Shown here in pieces: positions 6,463 to 13,081 of a stretch of 33,348 nt of DNA. The position numbers were made by a program, and so were the translations under genes. Under the pieces are notes generated by a model, which was not told where the DNA came from, searched no databases, and was given only the letters and a program-made list of their open reading frames with translations. The stretch comes from a virus, in IMG/VR virus record IMGVR_UViG_3300045967_000367, positions 1-33,348 of that record; one strand, given 5' to 3'. The number at the start of each line of letters is the position of its first letter. The first letter of the stretch is position 1.

Positions 6463-6532
6463 GTCGCAGGGCGATTCCCGGCGCGGTGGCTGCGGGTACC
6501 GGTTCAGCCTCGTTACCGGTTCGCCCTGCGAC
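6463..6532 (-). promoter_or_regulatory. Candidate structured RNA leader (three-way junction)
   Basis: On the minus strand, GUCGCAGGGCGA at the 5' end pairs perfectly with UCGCCCUGCGAC at the 3' end, a 12-bp stem. Inside, the self-complementary hexamer ACCGGU occurs twice around an 11-base loop (AACGAGGCUGA), and CCCG pairs with CGGG in a third arm. It lies about 70 bases before the ATG at 6393, in a 167-base gap that is unusual for this packed operon. It may be a leader element, an attenuator, or, read as DNA, a protein site. Confidence 0.4.
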
Positions 6533-6560
6533 GACACGGGCGGTTGCAGGGCCGCCGTCT

Positions 6561-7364
6561 TCATCGGTACACGCCCTTCACCCGGCCCCACGTCGAGGGG
6601 CGCGCGGGGGTGGCGCGCTCGAAGCCGCACGGGGGGTGGGGGCAGCCCGGCAGCTCGCTGCAGGCCTCGAGGTCGTCGATGAAGAACGGCGAGTAGGCGC
6701 CGTTGCCCACGCCGTTTTCGTACGGGTGCCGGATGTGGATCCGGTTGAAGCCGTCGGGGTGCGCGAATGTCACGGTGCCCCAGTGGCACAGCGTGCCGGA
6801 GGTGTCGCCGGCGCACGCGGCCCCCGCCAAGTGCGAGCCCTCCTCGTCCGCCACGACGGTGCCCACGAGCCCTCCGGGCACCGTGTACGACTTCCAGAAC
6901 GTGACGGTCGCGGGCAGCGCGCCGAGCTGGGTGCACGTGCAGTTGTATCCGGGCGGGCACGAGGCGCCCCCGGTGCAGTTGTAGGCGTGGATCGCGTTCG
7001 ACCCGGAGTAGCGGAAGGTCACGCTCTTCACCGGGGTCGAGAAGTAGATCTCGCTCACGCCGCACACCGGGTGCGCGTGGCGCAGGGCGTAGCCATCGCT
7101 CGGCTCCTGGGCGAAGAGTCCGTCCCAGCCGAAGATCATGCTCACCCAGTCCAGCTCCGACATGCAGTCCATGCCGGGCGCGTCGCGGTCCTTGTCGATC
7201 GTCCACTCGTCGCAGGCGTAGCTGATCGTGATCCCGTTCTGGGTCACGCTCCGCACCCCGGAGACCGAACACACGCCCTCCGGGCCCGGCGCGAACTGAT
7301 CGAGCACACACGCGGCGTGCGCCTCGACGGCGAGCAGGGCGAACAGCATCGCCAGCGTTTTCAT
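6561..7364 (-). CDS. Secreted Cys-rich protein
   Basis: The ATG at 7364 has GGAGGG close upstream; a start at 7385 overlapping the previous stop (ATGA) would add MTTEGRR. The N-terminus MKTLAMLFALLAVEAHA is a clear Sec signal peptide, with cleavage expected after A-H-A. The mature part (about 250 residues) has roughly 14 cysteines, including a C-P-P-G-Y-N-C-T-C cluster, which suits disulfides outside the cytoplasm. The segments Y-F-S-T-P-V-K-S-V-T-F-R-Y and N-R-I-H-I-R-H, and a C-terminal F-F-I-D-D-L-E, recall beta-sandwich carbohydrate-binding domains; the last motif is frequent at the end of such domains. No family is certain. A secreted phage product could alter the cell surface or attach to particles after lysis. 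Confidence 0.75.
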   Translation of the reverse strand: MKTLAMLFALLAVEAHAACVLDQFAPGPEGVCSVSGVRSVTQNGITISYACDEWTIDKDRDAPGMDCMSELDWVSMIFGWDGLFAQEPSDGYALRHAHPVCGVSEIYFSTPVKSVTFRYSGSNAIHAYNCTGGASCPPGYNCTCTQLGALPATVTFWKSYTVPGGLVGTVVADEEGSHLAGAACAGDTSGTLCHWGTVTFAHPDGFNRIHIRHPYENGVGNGAYSPFFIDDLEACSELPGCPHPPCGFERATPARPSTWGRVKGVYR

Positions 7365-7381
7365 CCTGCGACCCTCCGTAG

Positions 7382-8371
7382 TCATTCGATCACCCGGTTG
7401 CGGCGGCGGCTCACCCGGAGCGTGCGGGAGCGGTCCGAATCGCCGCCCTGGCGGTGGATCGTGTTGCCGCGCGTGTTCGTATCGTCCACCGCGCACCCGA
7501 CGCCGGCGTGGTAGGCCGTGTGGATTTCGCACCCCGTGGTCGAGCCCTCGAGCCGGATGCTGGTCTCGCCGCGGCGGTAGGAGCCGGAGTAGATGCCCCC
7601 GATCACAGTGCACCCGCTGCAATCCCGCAGGACGAGTCCGGGCATGGGATCCGGGCCCTCGCCCGCGAAGGTCTCGATGTGCGGCGTGAGGATCGTCATG
7701 CCGACGCAGCCTTCGAGCAGGATCCCGCCCGCGACGTTCTCGGCGGTGAGGCGGTTGAGCGTGCCCGACTGGCAGTTGCGGATCGTGTAGCCGCGGCCGG
7801 TCCACGGCGCGTCGTCGCGGCCCCAGTCCTTCCGGTGGCGCACGCTCCACACCTGGTCCCAGTTGAGCGTGGTGGCGCCCTCGATCCGGATCCCCTCGTC
7901 TCCGCACGCCCCGTACGTGGTGAACTCGCGGAGTACGCAGCCGACCACGCTGTAGACACTGCCCTTCGCCGGCAGGATGCGCAGCCCGTTCCGTCCCATG
8001 TAGAGCGCCGAGACCCGCTCGAGCGTGAGCTGCCCCACCGGCCCGCCCCGCTCGGGTAGGTCGAGCACGATCGCATCCCCGGTGCCGGGCTCGTGCCCCC
8101 AGCTTCCGCCCTTGCGCGGCCACGAGAGCACGAGATCGTGCAGGTGGCTGAGCGTGTTCTGGACCCGCAGGATCGTGCTGTTCCGGGTGTTCCCGCTCGC
8201 GTCCGGGCAGTAGACCAGCCCCCGATCCTCGGGGTGCCGGCCGTCGCCACAGAGCGTCACCGCGAACGGCGCGAGCGCGAGCCCGTCCGGCGTGTCGGGC
8301 ATGAAGGGCCCGTGGTCGTACTCGAGCCGGGTCGCGCGGGCCTCGAGCAGCGGGGGGATCAGCGGCCACAC
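7382..8371 (-). CDS. Right-handed parallel beta-helix protein (tail spike / pectin-lyase fold)
   Basis: The most upstream plausible start is GTG 8371, overlapping the MazG-like gene by 13 bases; the ATG at 8302 is an alternative. The protein shows repeated short strands with Asn/Gly turns typical of beta-helix rungs: G-Q-L-T-L-E-R-V-S-A-L-Y, G-Y-T-I-R-N-C-Q-S-G-T-L-N-R-L, G-I-L-L-E-G-C-V-G-M-T-I, G-L-V-L-R-D-C-S-G-C-T-V-I, and S-I-R-L-E-G-S-T-T-G-C. Such folds are used by phage tail spikes and depolymerases and by secreted polysaccharide lyases. There is no signal peptide, which favours a virion protein. No catalytic set can be assigned by eye. It lies far from the tail genes, next to other surface-directed genes. 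Confidence 0.75.
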   Translation of the reverse strand: MWPLIPPLLEARATRLEYDHGPFMPDTPDGLALAPFAVTLCGDGRHPEDRGLVYCPDASGNTRNSTILRVQNTLSHLHDLVLSWPRKGGSWGHEPGTGDAIVLDLPERGGPVGQLTLERVSALYMGRNGLRILPAKGSVYSVVGCVLREFTTYGACGDEGIRIEGATTLNWDQVWSVRHRKDWGRDDAPWTGRGYTIRNCQSGTLNRLTAENVAGGILLEGCVGMTILTPHIETFAGEGPDPMPGLVLRDCSGCTVIGGIYSGSYRRGETSIRLEGSTTGCEIHTAYHAGVGCAVDDTNTRGNTIHRQGGDSDRSRTLRVSRRRNRVIE

Positions 8372-8811
8372 TCCCCAGGGATCGCCCCGTGTTCGCGCTC
8401 CCACGCTTCGAGCATCGCCGTCGCGACCGCCGCGACCTGGACCAGTTCGCTGCGGATCTCGGCCCGGTCGCGCTTCAGGATCGCCTCGGCGAGCTCGCCC
8501 ACTTCCTCGACCAGGCACGCGAGCCCGTGTTCCCCAACCGGCTGCAGGGCGAGGGACTGGCGCCCCCACGTGACGTCCTGGCGCGCGCGCTCCTGGATGA
8601 TCAGGCCGAGCGCCAGCGCCTGACGATCGAGGGCGGCCTGCGCAGACGTCTGCACCCCCGCGGGATCGAGGACTTCACCGATGCATACGTGCGCGGGGTG
8701 CCGGTCGGGCTGTCCGCAGATCTCGCAGTCGCGATCCAGCCGGCCCTGGAAGTAATGGCGTCCGCCTCCGTGGCGCACGTTCACCGCGTAGGCCGGCGTC
8801 GTCGAGCTCAC
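8359..8811 (-). CDS. MazG-like nucleotide pyrophosphohydrolase with N-terminal Cys motif
   Basis: GTG start in a GTGA overlap with the 87-aa gene; 150 residues. Residues about 65-140 form the all-helical MazG-like domain: a first helix with I-I-Q-E-R-A-R-Q, then L-A-C-L-V-E102-E103-V-G-E106-L-A-E-A, and the helix S-E122-L-V-Q-V-A-A-V-A. The E-E-x-x-E set coordinates Mg2+ in this family; the usual ExxD in the second motif is here E-L-V-Q. Such enzymes hydrolyse NTPs or dNTPs to monophosphates and in phages may adjust nucleotide or alarmone pools. The N-terminus carries C-E-I-C-G-Q-P-x-R-H-P-x-H-V-C, a probable zinc-binding loop. Confidence 0.8.
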   Translation of the reverse strand: MSSTTPAYAVNVRHGGGRHYFQGRLDRDCEICGQPDRHPAHVCIGEVLDPAGVQTSAQAALDRQALALGLIIQERARQDVTWGRQSLALQPVGEHGLACLVEEVGELAEAILKRDRAEIRSELVQVAAVATAMLEAWEREHGAIPGECGR

Positions 8812-9071
8812 GCCGCCCCCCGGAGCAGGCTGCCGCGCGCGCGCCGGCCGCGGACCGCGCGCCGGCGCTCGCCGAGCATCCGCTGGACGTCGCGGCGCAC
8901 GGCCTCGATGAAGACCGTCTCGAGCGGGAGCGAGAACCACTTCCGCGTGCGGTACTCGCGGAACTCGATCCGGGCGGGCTCGTCGCCGCGGGGGGGCACG
9001 AGGCGCATCACGAGCGGGGTGCGGCTCGCGCGGATCACCGCGCGCACGATCTCGCGTTCGAGTCGGGTCAT
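8808..9071 (-). CDS. Hypothetical protein (87 aa)
   Basis: The ATG overlaps the stop of the 138-aa gene (ATGA) and its TGA overlaps the start of the MazG-like gene (GTGA). The product MTRLEREIVRAVIRASRTP is basic and begins with a helix, has a central strand-like E-F-R-E-Y-R-T-R-K-W-F-S-L, and ends in an Arg-rich tail. A nucleic-acid-binding role fits the charge but is only a guess. Confidence 0.72.
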   Translation of the reverse strand: MTRLEREIVRAVIRASRTPLVMRLVPPRGDEPARIEFREYRTRKWFSLPLETVFIEAVRRDVQRMLGERRRAVRGRRARGSLLRGAA

Positions 9072-9484
9072 GCGCCACCCCGCTCGGTGAGCACGTGCAG
9101 GGCCCGGGCCCGGCCCTCGAGCTCGTGGAGGCTGCGGCGCGCCGCGTCCTCGGTCTCGTCCATGTCCCGGTGGAACTGGTTGACCGCCTTCTGGAACCGG
9201 ATCGCCTCGGTGACCAGCTCCTTCACGATCTCGAGGCGGCGGCGGCCGTGCAGGTAGAGCGTGGGGTCGAGGATCGGGGCGACCGAACCGCAGCGTGCGA
9301 TCGTGCGCGCGAGCCCCGCCAGGTTGACGTCGGCGATGAACTGCCCGGCCAGACGCAGGCGCAGCATCTCGGCCTCGTACTCGGCGAAGTGCAGCACGTC
9401 CTTCGGAACGGAGTCGGCCGCGGCGGGCCCGGCACCGTGGAGCGCGCTGGTCACGGGTGCGGTGTTCTCGGCCGCGGCGCTCAC
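9068..9484 (-). CDS. Hypothetical helical protein (138 aa)
   Basis: GTG start overlapping the parB-like stop (GTGA), and it ends by ATGA overlap with the next gene. After a flexible Ala-rich start, residues about 30-138 are strongly helical and charged, including F-A-E-Y-E-A-E-M-L-R-L-R-L-A and a long C-terminal helix H-R-D-M-D-E-T-E-D-A-A-R-R-S-L-H-E-L that could form a coiled coil. Tight coupling to the ParB-like gene suggests the two products are made together. No family is recognised. Confidence 0.72.
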   Translation of the reverse strand: MSAAAENTAPVTSALHGAGPAAADSVPKDVLHFAEYEAEMLRLRLAGQFIADVNLAGLARTIARCGSVAPILDPTLYLHGRRRLEIVKELVTEAIRFQKAVNQFHRDMDETEDAARRSLHELEGRARALHVLTERGGA

Positions 9485-10959
9485 GACTTCTTCGCCTTCC
9501 TGGCGGCCGTCGGCTTCGCGGGCGCGTGCTCGTTCAGGAGCTTGCCGATGTCGATGCCCAGCTCCTTCACGCGAACGCTGAACCGATCGAAGGCCCACGC
9601 GTCGCCGGCCAGGTGTTCGACCTCGCGGAACGCCAGGTGGCGGACGAGGTCCTCGGCCGTGCGACCGGCCGGGACCAGCGCGTTCTTGCCCGACCCCGGG
9701 GTGAGGTTCATGGCCAGCACGAGCACCCGCGCGAGCGGGCCGCTCGCGCCGGCGGGCGCCTTCTTCACGAAGTCGGCGATCGCCTCGAGGATCTTGGGCC
9801 GCGCCTTCACGAAGCGGTTCCAGCGCTCCTGCCGCTTCTGCTGGGCCTCCCGGCGTTGCTGCTCCTGCTTCTTCCAGCTCTCCGCCTCGCGCTGCTCGGC
9901 CGCACGGCCGCCGTCGCCGGCACTCTTCGCCTTCTTCTTCGCCTTGCCGGCGGTCTGCGGGAAGTGCACCTCGCAGGTGCGGTTCACGCACACCTCGAAG
10001 GCGTCGCCGCGGCCGGGCCCGGCCACGATCACGCCCAGGCCGCTCTTGTCGCAGGTCTTGGACTTGATCTTGCGGCCCATGTCGTCGCGCGCTTCCTCGC
10101 CGTCCGCGCGCTTCCACGAGCGTGGTCCGTAGATGCGCCCCTCGCCGCGCGCCGCGGGCTGCACGTAGTGCTCCCACGTGATCGCGATGACCTTGCGCTT
10201 GCGGTCGCCGCCGCCGGCGACGTCGGCCACGGCCGCGGCGGTCTCGGGGAAGAGGTCGGGCACGTCCTTCCCCTGCCAGTCGAAGCGGACGTGCTGGTCG
10301 ATCCAGCCCTGCAGCTCGCGCACGGTGCGGGCCTTGAGGTCCTCGTGGCCGTTCCGCCCGGCGTAGCGGCCGCCTTCGTCGGGGTTCCATAGCGTGCCCT
10401 CGTGCTCGAACACGCCGCCCTTCTCGTCGTCCAGCGCGCGCTTCTGGTCTTCGGGCTTGAGGCGCGCGAGCAGGATCGCGTGGCCGGCCTGGATCCGCTC
10501 CTCGAGGAAGGCCTGCTTCGCATCGGGCACGAGCTGCAGCAGCTTCACGCGGTCGTATACGTACTTCGCCGAGCGCCCGATCTTGGCCGCGATCTTCGCG
10601 ACGTCGTACTTCGCGCGGGCCATGAGCTGCTGGTAGCCCGCGGCCTCCTCGAGCGGGTGGAGGTCCTCGCGCTGCAGGTTCTCGATCAGCTGGAACTCGA
10701 GCGCGTCGTCGTCGGAGAGCGACCGCACGATCGCGGGGATCTCCGTCAGCTCTGCGGCCTTCGCCGCGGCGAGCCGGCGGTGCCCGCACACCAGCTCGAA
10801 GAGGTTGCCCGACGTCGGCCGCACGATCACGGGCTCGAGCACGCCCTTCGTCCGGATGCTCTCGGTCAGATCCTTCATGCGCTCCGGGTTGAAGGCCTTC
10901 CGTGGATTCGTCTTCGAGATCTCGATGTCCGCTACGGCGACCGCCTGCAGCGTCTGCAT
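9481..10959 (-). CDS. ParB/Srx-fold DNA-binding protein with C-terminal Cys-containing region
   Basis: ATG with AAGGAG upstream; 492 residues. Residues about 8-95 form the ParB N-terminal (sulfiredoxin-fold) domain: N-P-R-K-x-F near 18-23, V-L-E-P-V-I-V-R-P, and the C-G-H-R-R motif near 58-62 that binds CTP or nucleotide in this superfamily. E-N-L-Q-R-E-D-L-H-P-L-E-E-A (about 93-106) follows, then a helix-turn-helix (D-V-A-K-I-A-A-K-I-G-R-S-A-K-Y-V-Y). The long C-terminal half has C-D-K-S-G and C-V-N-R-T-C, perhaps a metal site, then a Lys/Gln/Arg-rich coiled coil. No parA is present in this window, so simple plasmid-type partition is not supported; a regulator or nuclease role is possible. 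Confidence 0.88.
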   Translation of the reverse strand: MQTLQAVAVADIEISKTNPRKAFNPERMKDLTESIRTKGVLEPVIVRPTSGNLFELVCGHRRLAAAKAAELTEIPAIVRSLSDDDALEFQLIENLQREDLHPLEEAAGYQQLMARAKYDVAKIAAKIGRSAKYVYDRVKLLQLVPDAKQAFLEERIQAGHAILLARLKPEDQKRALDDEKGGVFEHEGTLWNPDEGGRYAGRNGHEDLKARTVRELQGWIDQHVRFDWQGKDVPDLFPETAAAVADVAGGGDRKRKVIAITWEHYVQPAARGEGRIYGPRSWKRADGEEARDDMGRKIKSKTCDKSGLGVIVAGPGRGDAFEVCVNRTCEVHFPQTAGKAKKKAKSAGDGGRAAEQREAESWKKQEQQRREAQQKRQERWNRFVKARPKILEAIADFVKKAPAGASGPLARVLVLAMNLTPGSGKNALVPAGRTAEDLVRHLAFREVEHLAGDAWAFDRFSVRVKELGIDIGKLLNEHAPAKPTAARKAKKS

Positions 10960-10993
10960 CGTCAGCTCCTTTCCCTGGCACCGGAGCGCGGCG

Positions 10994-11016
10994 GACGGGG
11001 GCTCCCGGTCCCCGTC
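10994..11016. other. GC-rich hairpin upstream of the parB-like gene
   Basis: GACGGGG and CCCCGTC form a perfect 7-bp stem around 9 bases. A second hairpin at 11042-11058 (GCGGCA/TGCCGC) lies beside it. Both are in the 112-base gap between the glycoside hydrolase gene and the parB-like gene, and could end or attenuate transcription. There is no T-tract, and a parS-like site is not recognised. Confidence 0.4.
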
Positions 11017-11071
11017 ACCCGCATCGCGTCCCCCATAGACCGCGGCACGAGCTGCCGCCGCCCCGGCGCCT

Positions 11072-12346
11072 TCACTTCGCCCTCAGCAGGAACAGCCCGT
11101 CCCGCGGCGGCAGCGTGAATGCCGTGTCGCGGCGGCCGTCATAGCCGGGCAGGGAGGCGCGGATGCGCCGGAAGGCCCCGCCCGGGGTGACCGTTGCGAA
11201 TGCGTTCGTGGGGTTGACCAGCACGAGGCCGCGCTTGAAGTCGCGGCGCCACACCCCGCTCGCGAGCCGGCGCGCGGGCCCGAGCGGCGCCCCCAGCCAG
11301 CCCTTCCAGTAGCCGTTCGTGCTCGCCTTGCCGTACTGGTTCACCGCGTACTCGGGGAACCACCAGAAGCGCCGGCGCGGCTCGGATTCGCACCGGCACC
11401 ACGAGTGGGCACCGTTGCCGAGCGTGACCGAGGCGAGCCCGTAGCGGTGCCTGCGCAGCGTCTCGGCCGAGAGCGAGTCGTAGCCCGGGTTGCTCACGAT
11501 CCAGTTGAGCGTGGGCCGCACGCAGGCCGTGTCGCGCACCAGGTAGCCGGGCTGGCGCCACTGGTTGTAGAGCATGTTCCCGGTCCACGGGTCGTCCTGG
11601 GGCCCGTGGTTCTGGAACGGGAAGTTCTCGATCATCCAGCCGTTGTGGAGGTCCAGCTCGCGCGCCTCGCCCCAGTTCGCCATGATCGGGAAGCCGGGAG
11701 GACTCCCGGCCCGCAGTCGCGCCGTGAACGCGCGATGGCTCGCCTCCCATGCGGCGTGGAACGCCATCTCGCTTGCGAAGCCGAGGCGCGCGATGTCGAT
11801 CGTGTCCTGCTCGCTGAGGGTGATCCCGTAGAGCCGGGCCGGGCTCACGTCGAGGAACAGGCCGTCCCAGAGCCCGGGCCATACGACGTCCGTGAGGATC
11901 AGGTCCGCGAGGGCCTGCATCGTGGCGGGCTTCGCCACGTTCACGTTCATCCACTGGCAGGGCCGGTTGCCCTTGCACCAGAGGATCCCGTCGGTGTCGC
12001 GCACCCGGGCCCAGTACCGCCACGGGAAGTCGGTCGTGGTGTCGCCCAGGGCGGGGCGCGGGTTCCGCCAGTAGATCGCGCCCATGACGTAGGCATAGAG
12101 CTTGATGCGCGGGTTGTAGTGCCGGAGCGTCCGGAGGATCTCGGGCCGGAGCTTGGGCGGCGGCGCGTCGAGGATCACGTGATCGAACTTCGCCTGCTCG
12201 CGGCAGGCCGCGGAGTCGATCGACCCGTCGGCGCGCAGGAGCGGCCAGCCGTTGCCGCGCATCGCGGAGTACATCCCGACCCGGGGGAAGTCCCCGTGGC
12301 CCGGCGCCAGTAGCGCCGCGGCGAGGACCAGCACGAGGGGCTTCAT
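11072..12346 (-). CDS. Secreted glycoside-hydrolase-like protein (TIM-barrel type, GHL15-like)
   Basis: ATG overlapping the stop of the 93-aa gene (ATGA); 424 residues. The N-terminus MKPLVLVLAAALLAPGHG is a Sec signal peptide. The body has the strand-loop rhythm of a TIM barrel: F-D-H-V-I-L-D-A-P, I-K-L-Y-A-Y-V-M-G, W-D-G-L-F-L-D-V near residue 165, F-P-I-M-A-N-W-G, and W-M-I-E-N-F-P-F. D in F-L-D-V and E in I-E-N-F are likely catalytic acids by analogy with the hypothetical glycosyl hydrolase families (GHL15 type). The C-terminal G-L-V-L-V-N-P-T-N and D-G-L-F-L-L-R resemble the beta-sandwich that ends such enzymes. Its substrate is unknown; an exported enzyme could trim capsule or exopolysaccharide. 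Confidence 0.72.
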   Translation of the reverse strand: MKPLVLVLAAALLAPGHGDFPRVGMYSAMRGNGWPLLRADGSIDSAACREQAKFDHVILDAPPPKLRPEILRTLRHYNPRIKLYAYVMGAIYWRNPRPALGDTTTDFPWRYWARVRDTDGILWCKGNRPCQWMNVNVAKPATMQALADLILTDVVWPGLWDGLFLDVSPARLYGITLSEQDTIDIARLGFASEMAFHAAWEASHRAFTARLRAGSPPGFPIMANWGEARELDLHNGWMIENFPFQNHGPQDDPWTGNMLYNQWRQPGYLVRDTACVRPTLNWIVSNPGYDSLSAETLRRHRYGLASVTLGNGAHSWCRCESEPRRRFWWFPEYAVNQYGKASTNGYWKGWLGAPLGPARRLASGVWRRDFKRGLVLVNPTNAFATVTPGGAFRRIRASLPGYDGRRDTAFTLPPRDGLFLLRAK

Positions 12347-12624
12347 CGGCCGTCCCGCCCGTCCCGGTAGTAATCGCGATCCTCGACCGGATCGCCTGGG
12401 GAAGTAGCCGGATGGGGCACGACCGGAGTCCGTTTGGCCAAAGCTGCGCGGACTAGATCCCGCGTCTCGAGGATTCGCGGGACGTAGCAGTCAACGAGGT
12501 GGCCGCTGTCCCGCTCCCGCGGGCTGCACGGGCACGACTGGATGGCGTCGGTCAGCGCGAGGTCTGCCTCGCGAAGGGCGCCCTCCGCGGCCGAAACGAA
12601 CGGAAGCAGGTCGACGGCTTTCAC
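12343..12624 (-). CDS. Hypothetical protein (93 aa)
   Basis: GTG start overlapping the stop of the 98-aa gene (GTGA), and it ends by ATGA overlap with the glycoside hydrolase gene. The first 30 residues are helical (F-V-S-A-A-E-G-A-L-R-E-A-D-L-A-L-T-D-A-I). A Cys-containing turn S-C-P-C-S-P and a second Cys in V-D-C-Y-V-P follow, then a helix I-L-E-T-R-D-L-V-R-A-A-L. The C-terminus is acidic and disordered. No family is recognised. Confidence 0.68.
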   Translation of the reverse strand: MKAVDLLPFVSAAEGALREADLALTDAIQSCPCSPRERDSGHLVDCYVPRILETRDLVRAALAKRTPVVPHPATSPGDPVEDRDYYRDGRDGR

Positions 12625-12917
12625 AGCCCCACCTGGCGCGCCCGCAGGCGCTGGACCGCGGCGACGCACGGGGCGCAGTCGCACGGACAGTAGTCGTCGC
12701 CGTGCTGATTCTCGCCGTCGCACTCGCCGAAGCGGTGGGGGCAGGGGCGGCGCCCGGGCACGACCGCGGGCTGGGTGGTGGGCGGGCCCGTGCGGCGGGC
12801 TCCGCGCGCGGGCGGATCGGGGAAGAGCCGGGGCTCGGAGTGGGGCGCCGCAGCGCTGAGGCCGTGGGCCCGGTGGAACGCGAGCAGCGCTCTCCCGTGC
12901 GAGCGGTGAGGATGCAT
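12621..12917 (-). CDS. Hypothetical Cys-rich protein (98 aa), first gene of the leftward operon
   Basis: ATG with GGGAGG six bases upstream. The N-terminal two thirds is Pro/Arg/His-rich and probably disordered. The C-terminus holds a dense cysteine cluster, Y-C-P-C-D-C-A-P-C, followed by a helix, which suggests metal binding. Its start lies only 24 bases from the attP tandem repeat, so the operon begins beside the attachment site. No promoter is obvious to me in the short space available. Confidence 0.62.
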   Translation of the reverse strand: MHPHRSHGRALLAFHRAHGLSAAAPHSEPRLFPDPPARGARRTGPPTTQPAVVPGRRPCPHRFGECDGENQHGDDYCPCDCAPCVAAVQRLRARQVGL

Positions 12918-12940
12918 CCGCGCCTCCCTGCGGGATGCAT

Positions 12941-12970
12941 CTGACCTTCGGGCTCCTGACCTTCGGGCTC
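12941..12970. repeat. Tandem 15-bp direct repeat at the attachment site
   Basis: CTGACCTTCGGGCTC occurs twice in immediate tandem (12941-12955 and 12956-12970). The second copy merges into the anticodon stem of the tRNA fragment. This is probably part of the integrase core or accessory binding sites. Confidence 0.85.
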
Positions 12971-13012
12971 ATAACCCGAAGGTCGCTGGTTCAAATCCAG
13001 CCCCCGCTACCA
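12963..13012 (+). other. attP core: 3' part of an initiator tRNA-fMet(CAU) gene
   Basis: From the 5' side of the anticodon stem onward the sequence is tRNA: stem TCGGG, loop CTCATAA with anticodon CAT, stem CCCGA, variable AGGTC, T arm GCTGG-TTCAAAT-CCAGC, acceptor strand CCCCGCT, then A and CCA. The three G-C pairs next to the anticodon loop mark an initiator tRNA. The 5' half (acceptor, D arm) is absent upstream, so this is not a full tRNA gene. A tyrosine integrase gene starts nearby and tRNA 3' ends are classic integration targets; with phage genes on both sides, this is an attP rather than a prophage end. Confidence 0.85.
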
Positions 13013-13014
13013 CT

Positions 13015-13062
13015 GGGCCTCGAGGACTTCGGTTCTCGAGGCCCGATCCTTTTCGGATCGGG
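13015..13062. terminator. Two overlapping strong hairpins between attP and the integrase
   Basis: The first (13015-13044) is a 13-bp stem capped by a TTCG tetraloop (GGGCCTCGAGGAC with GTTCTCGAGGCCC, one G-T pair). The second (13042-13062) has an 8-bp stem, CCCGATCC with GGATCGGG. They share three bases, so only one can form fully at a time. Read rightward, the first hairpin is followed closely by CTTTT; read leftward, they would end the integrase transcript. Confidence 0.7.
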
Positions 13063-13081
13063 CTGCGGGTCGAGCGAGGGG

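Noticed and set aside
6497-6522. Operator for the XRE repressor (TACCGGTTC repeats resemble CCGGTT at 14327)
   Set aside because: The shared hexamer is too short in a GC-rich genome, and the sites sit inside a longer inverted repeat that explains them better.
6394-6564. 57-codon N-terminal extension of the envelope protein from ATG 6564
   Set aside because: The frame is open with fair third-position GC and an ATGA overlap, so it cannot be excluded. The better ribosome site at 6393 and the inverted repeat in this stretch argue against it.
12935-13012. A complete tRNA gene
   Set aside because: Only the anticodon stem-loop to the CCA end is present; the acceptor 5' strand and D arm are missing upstream.
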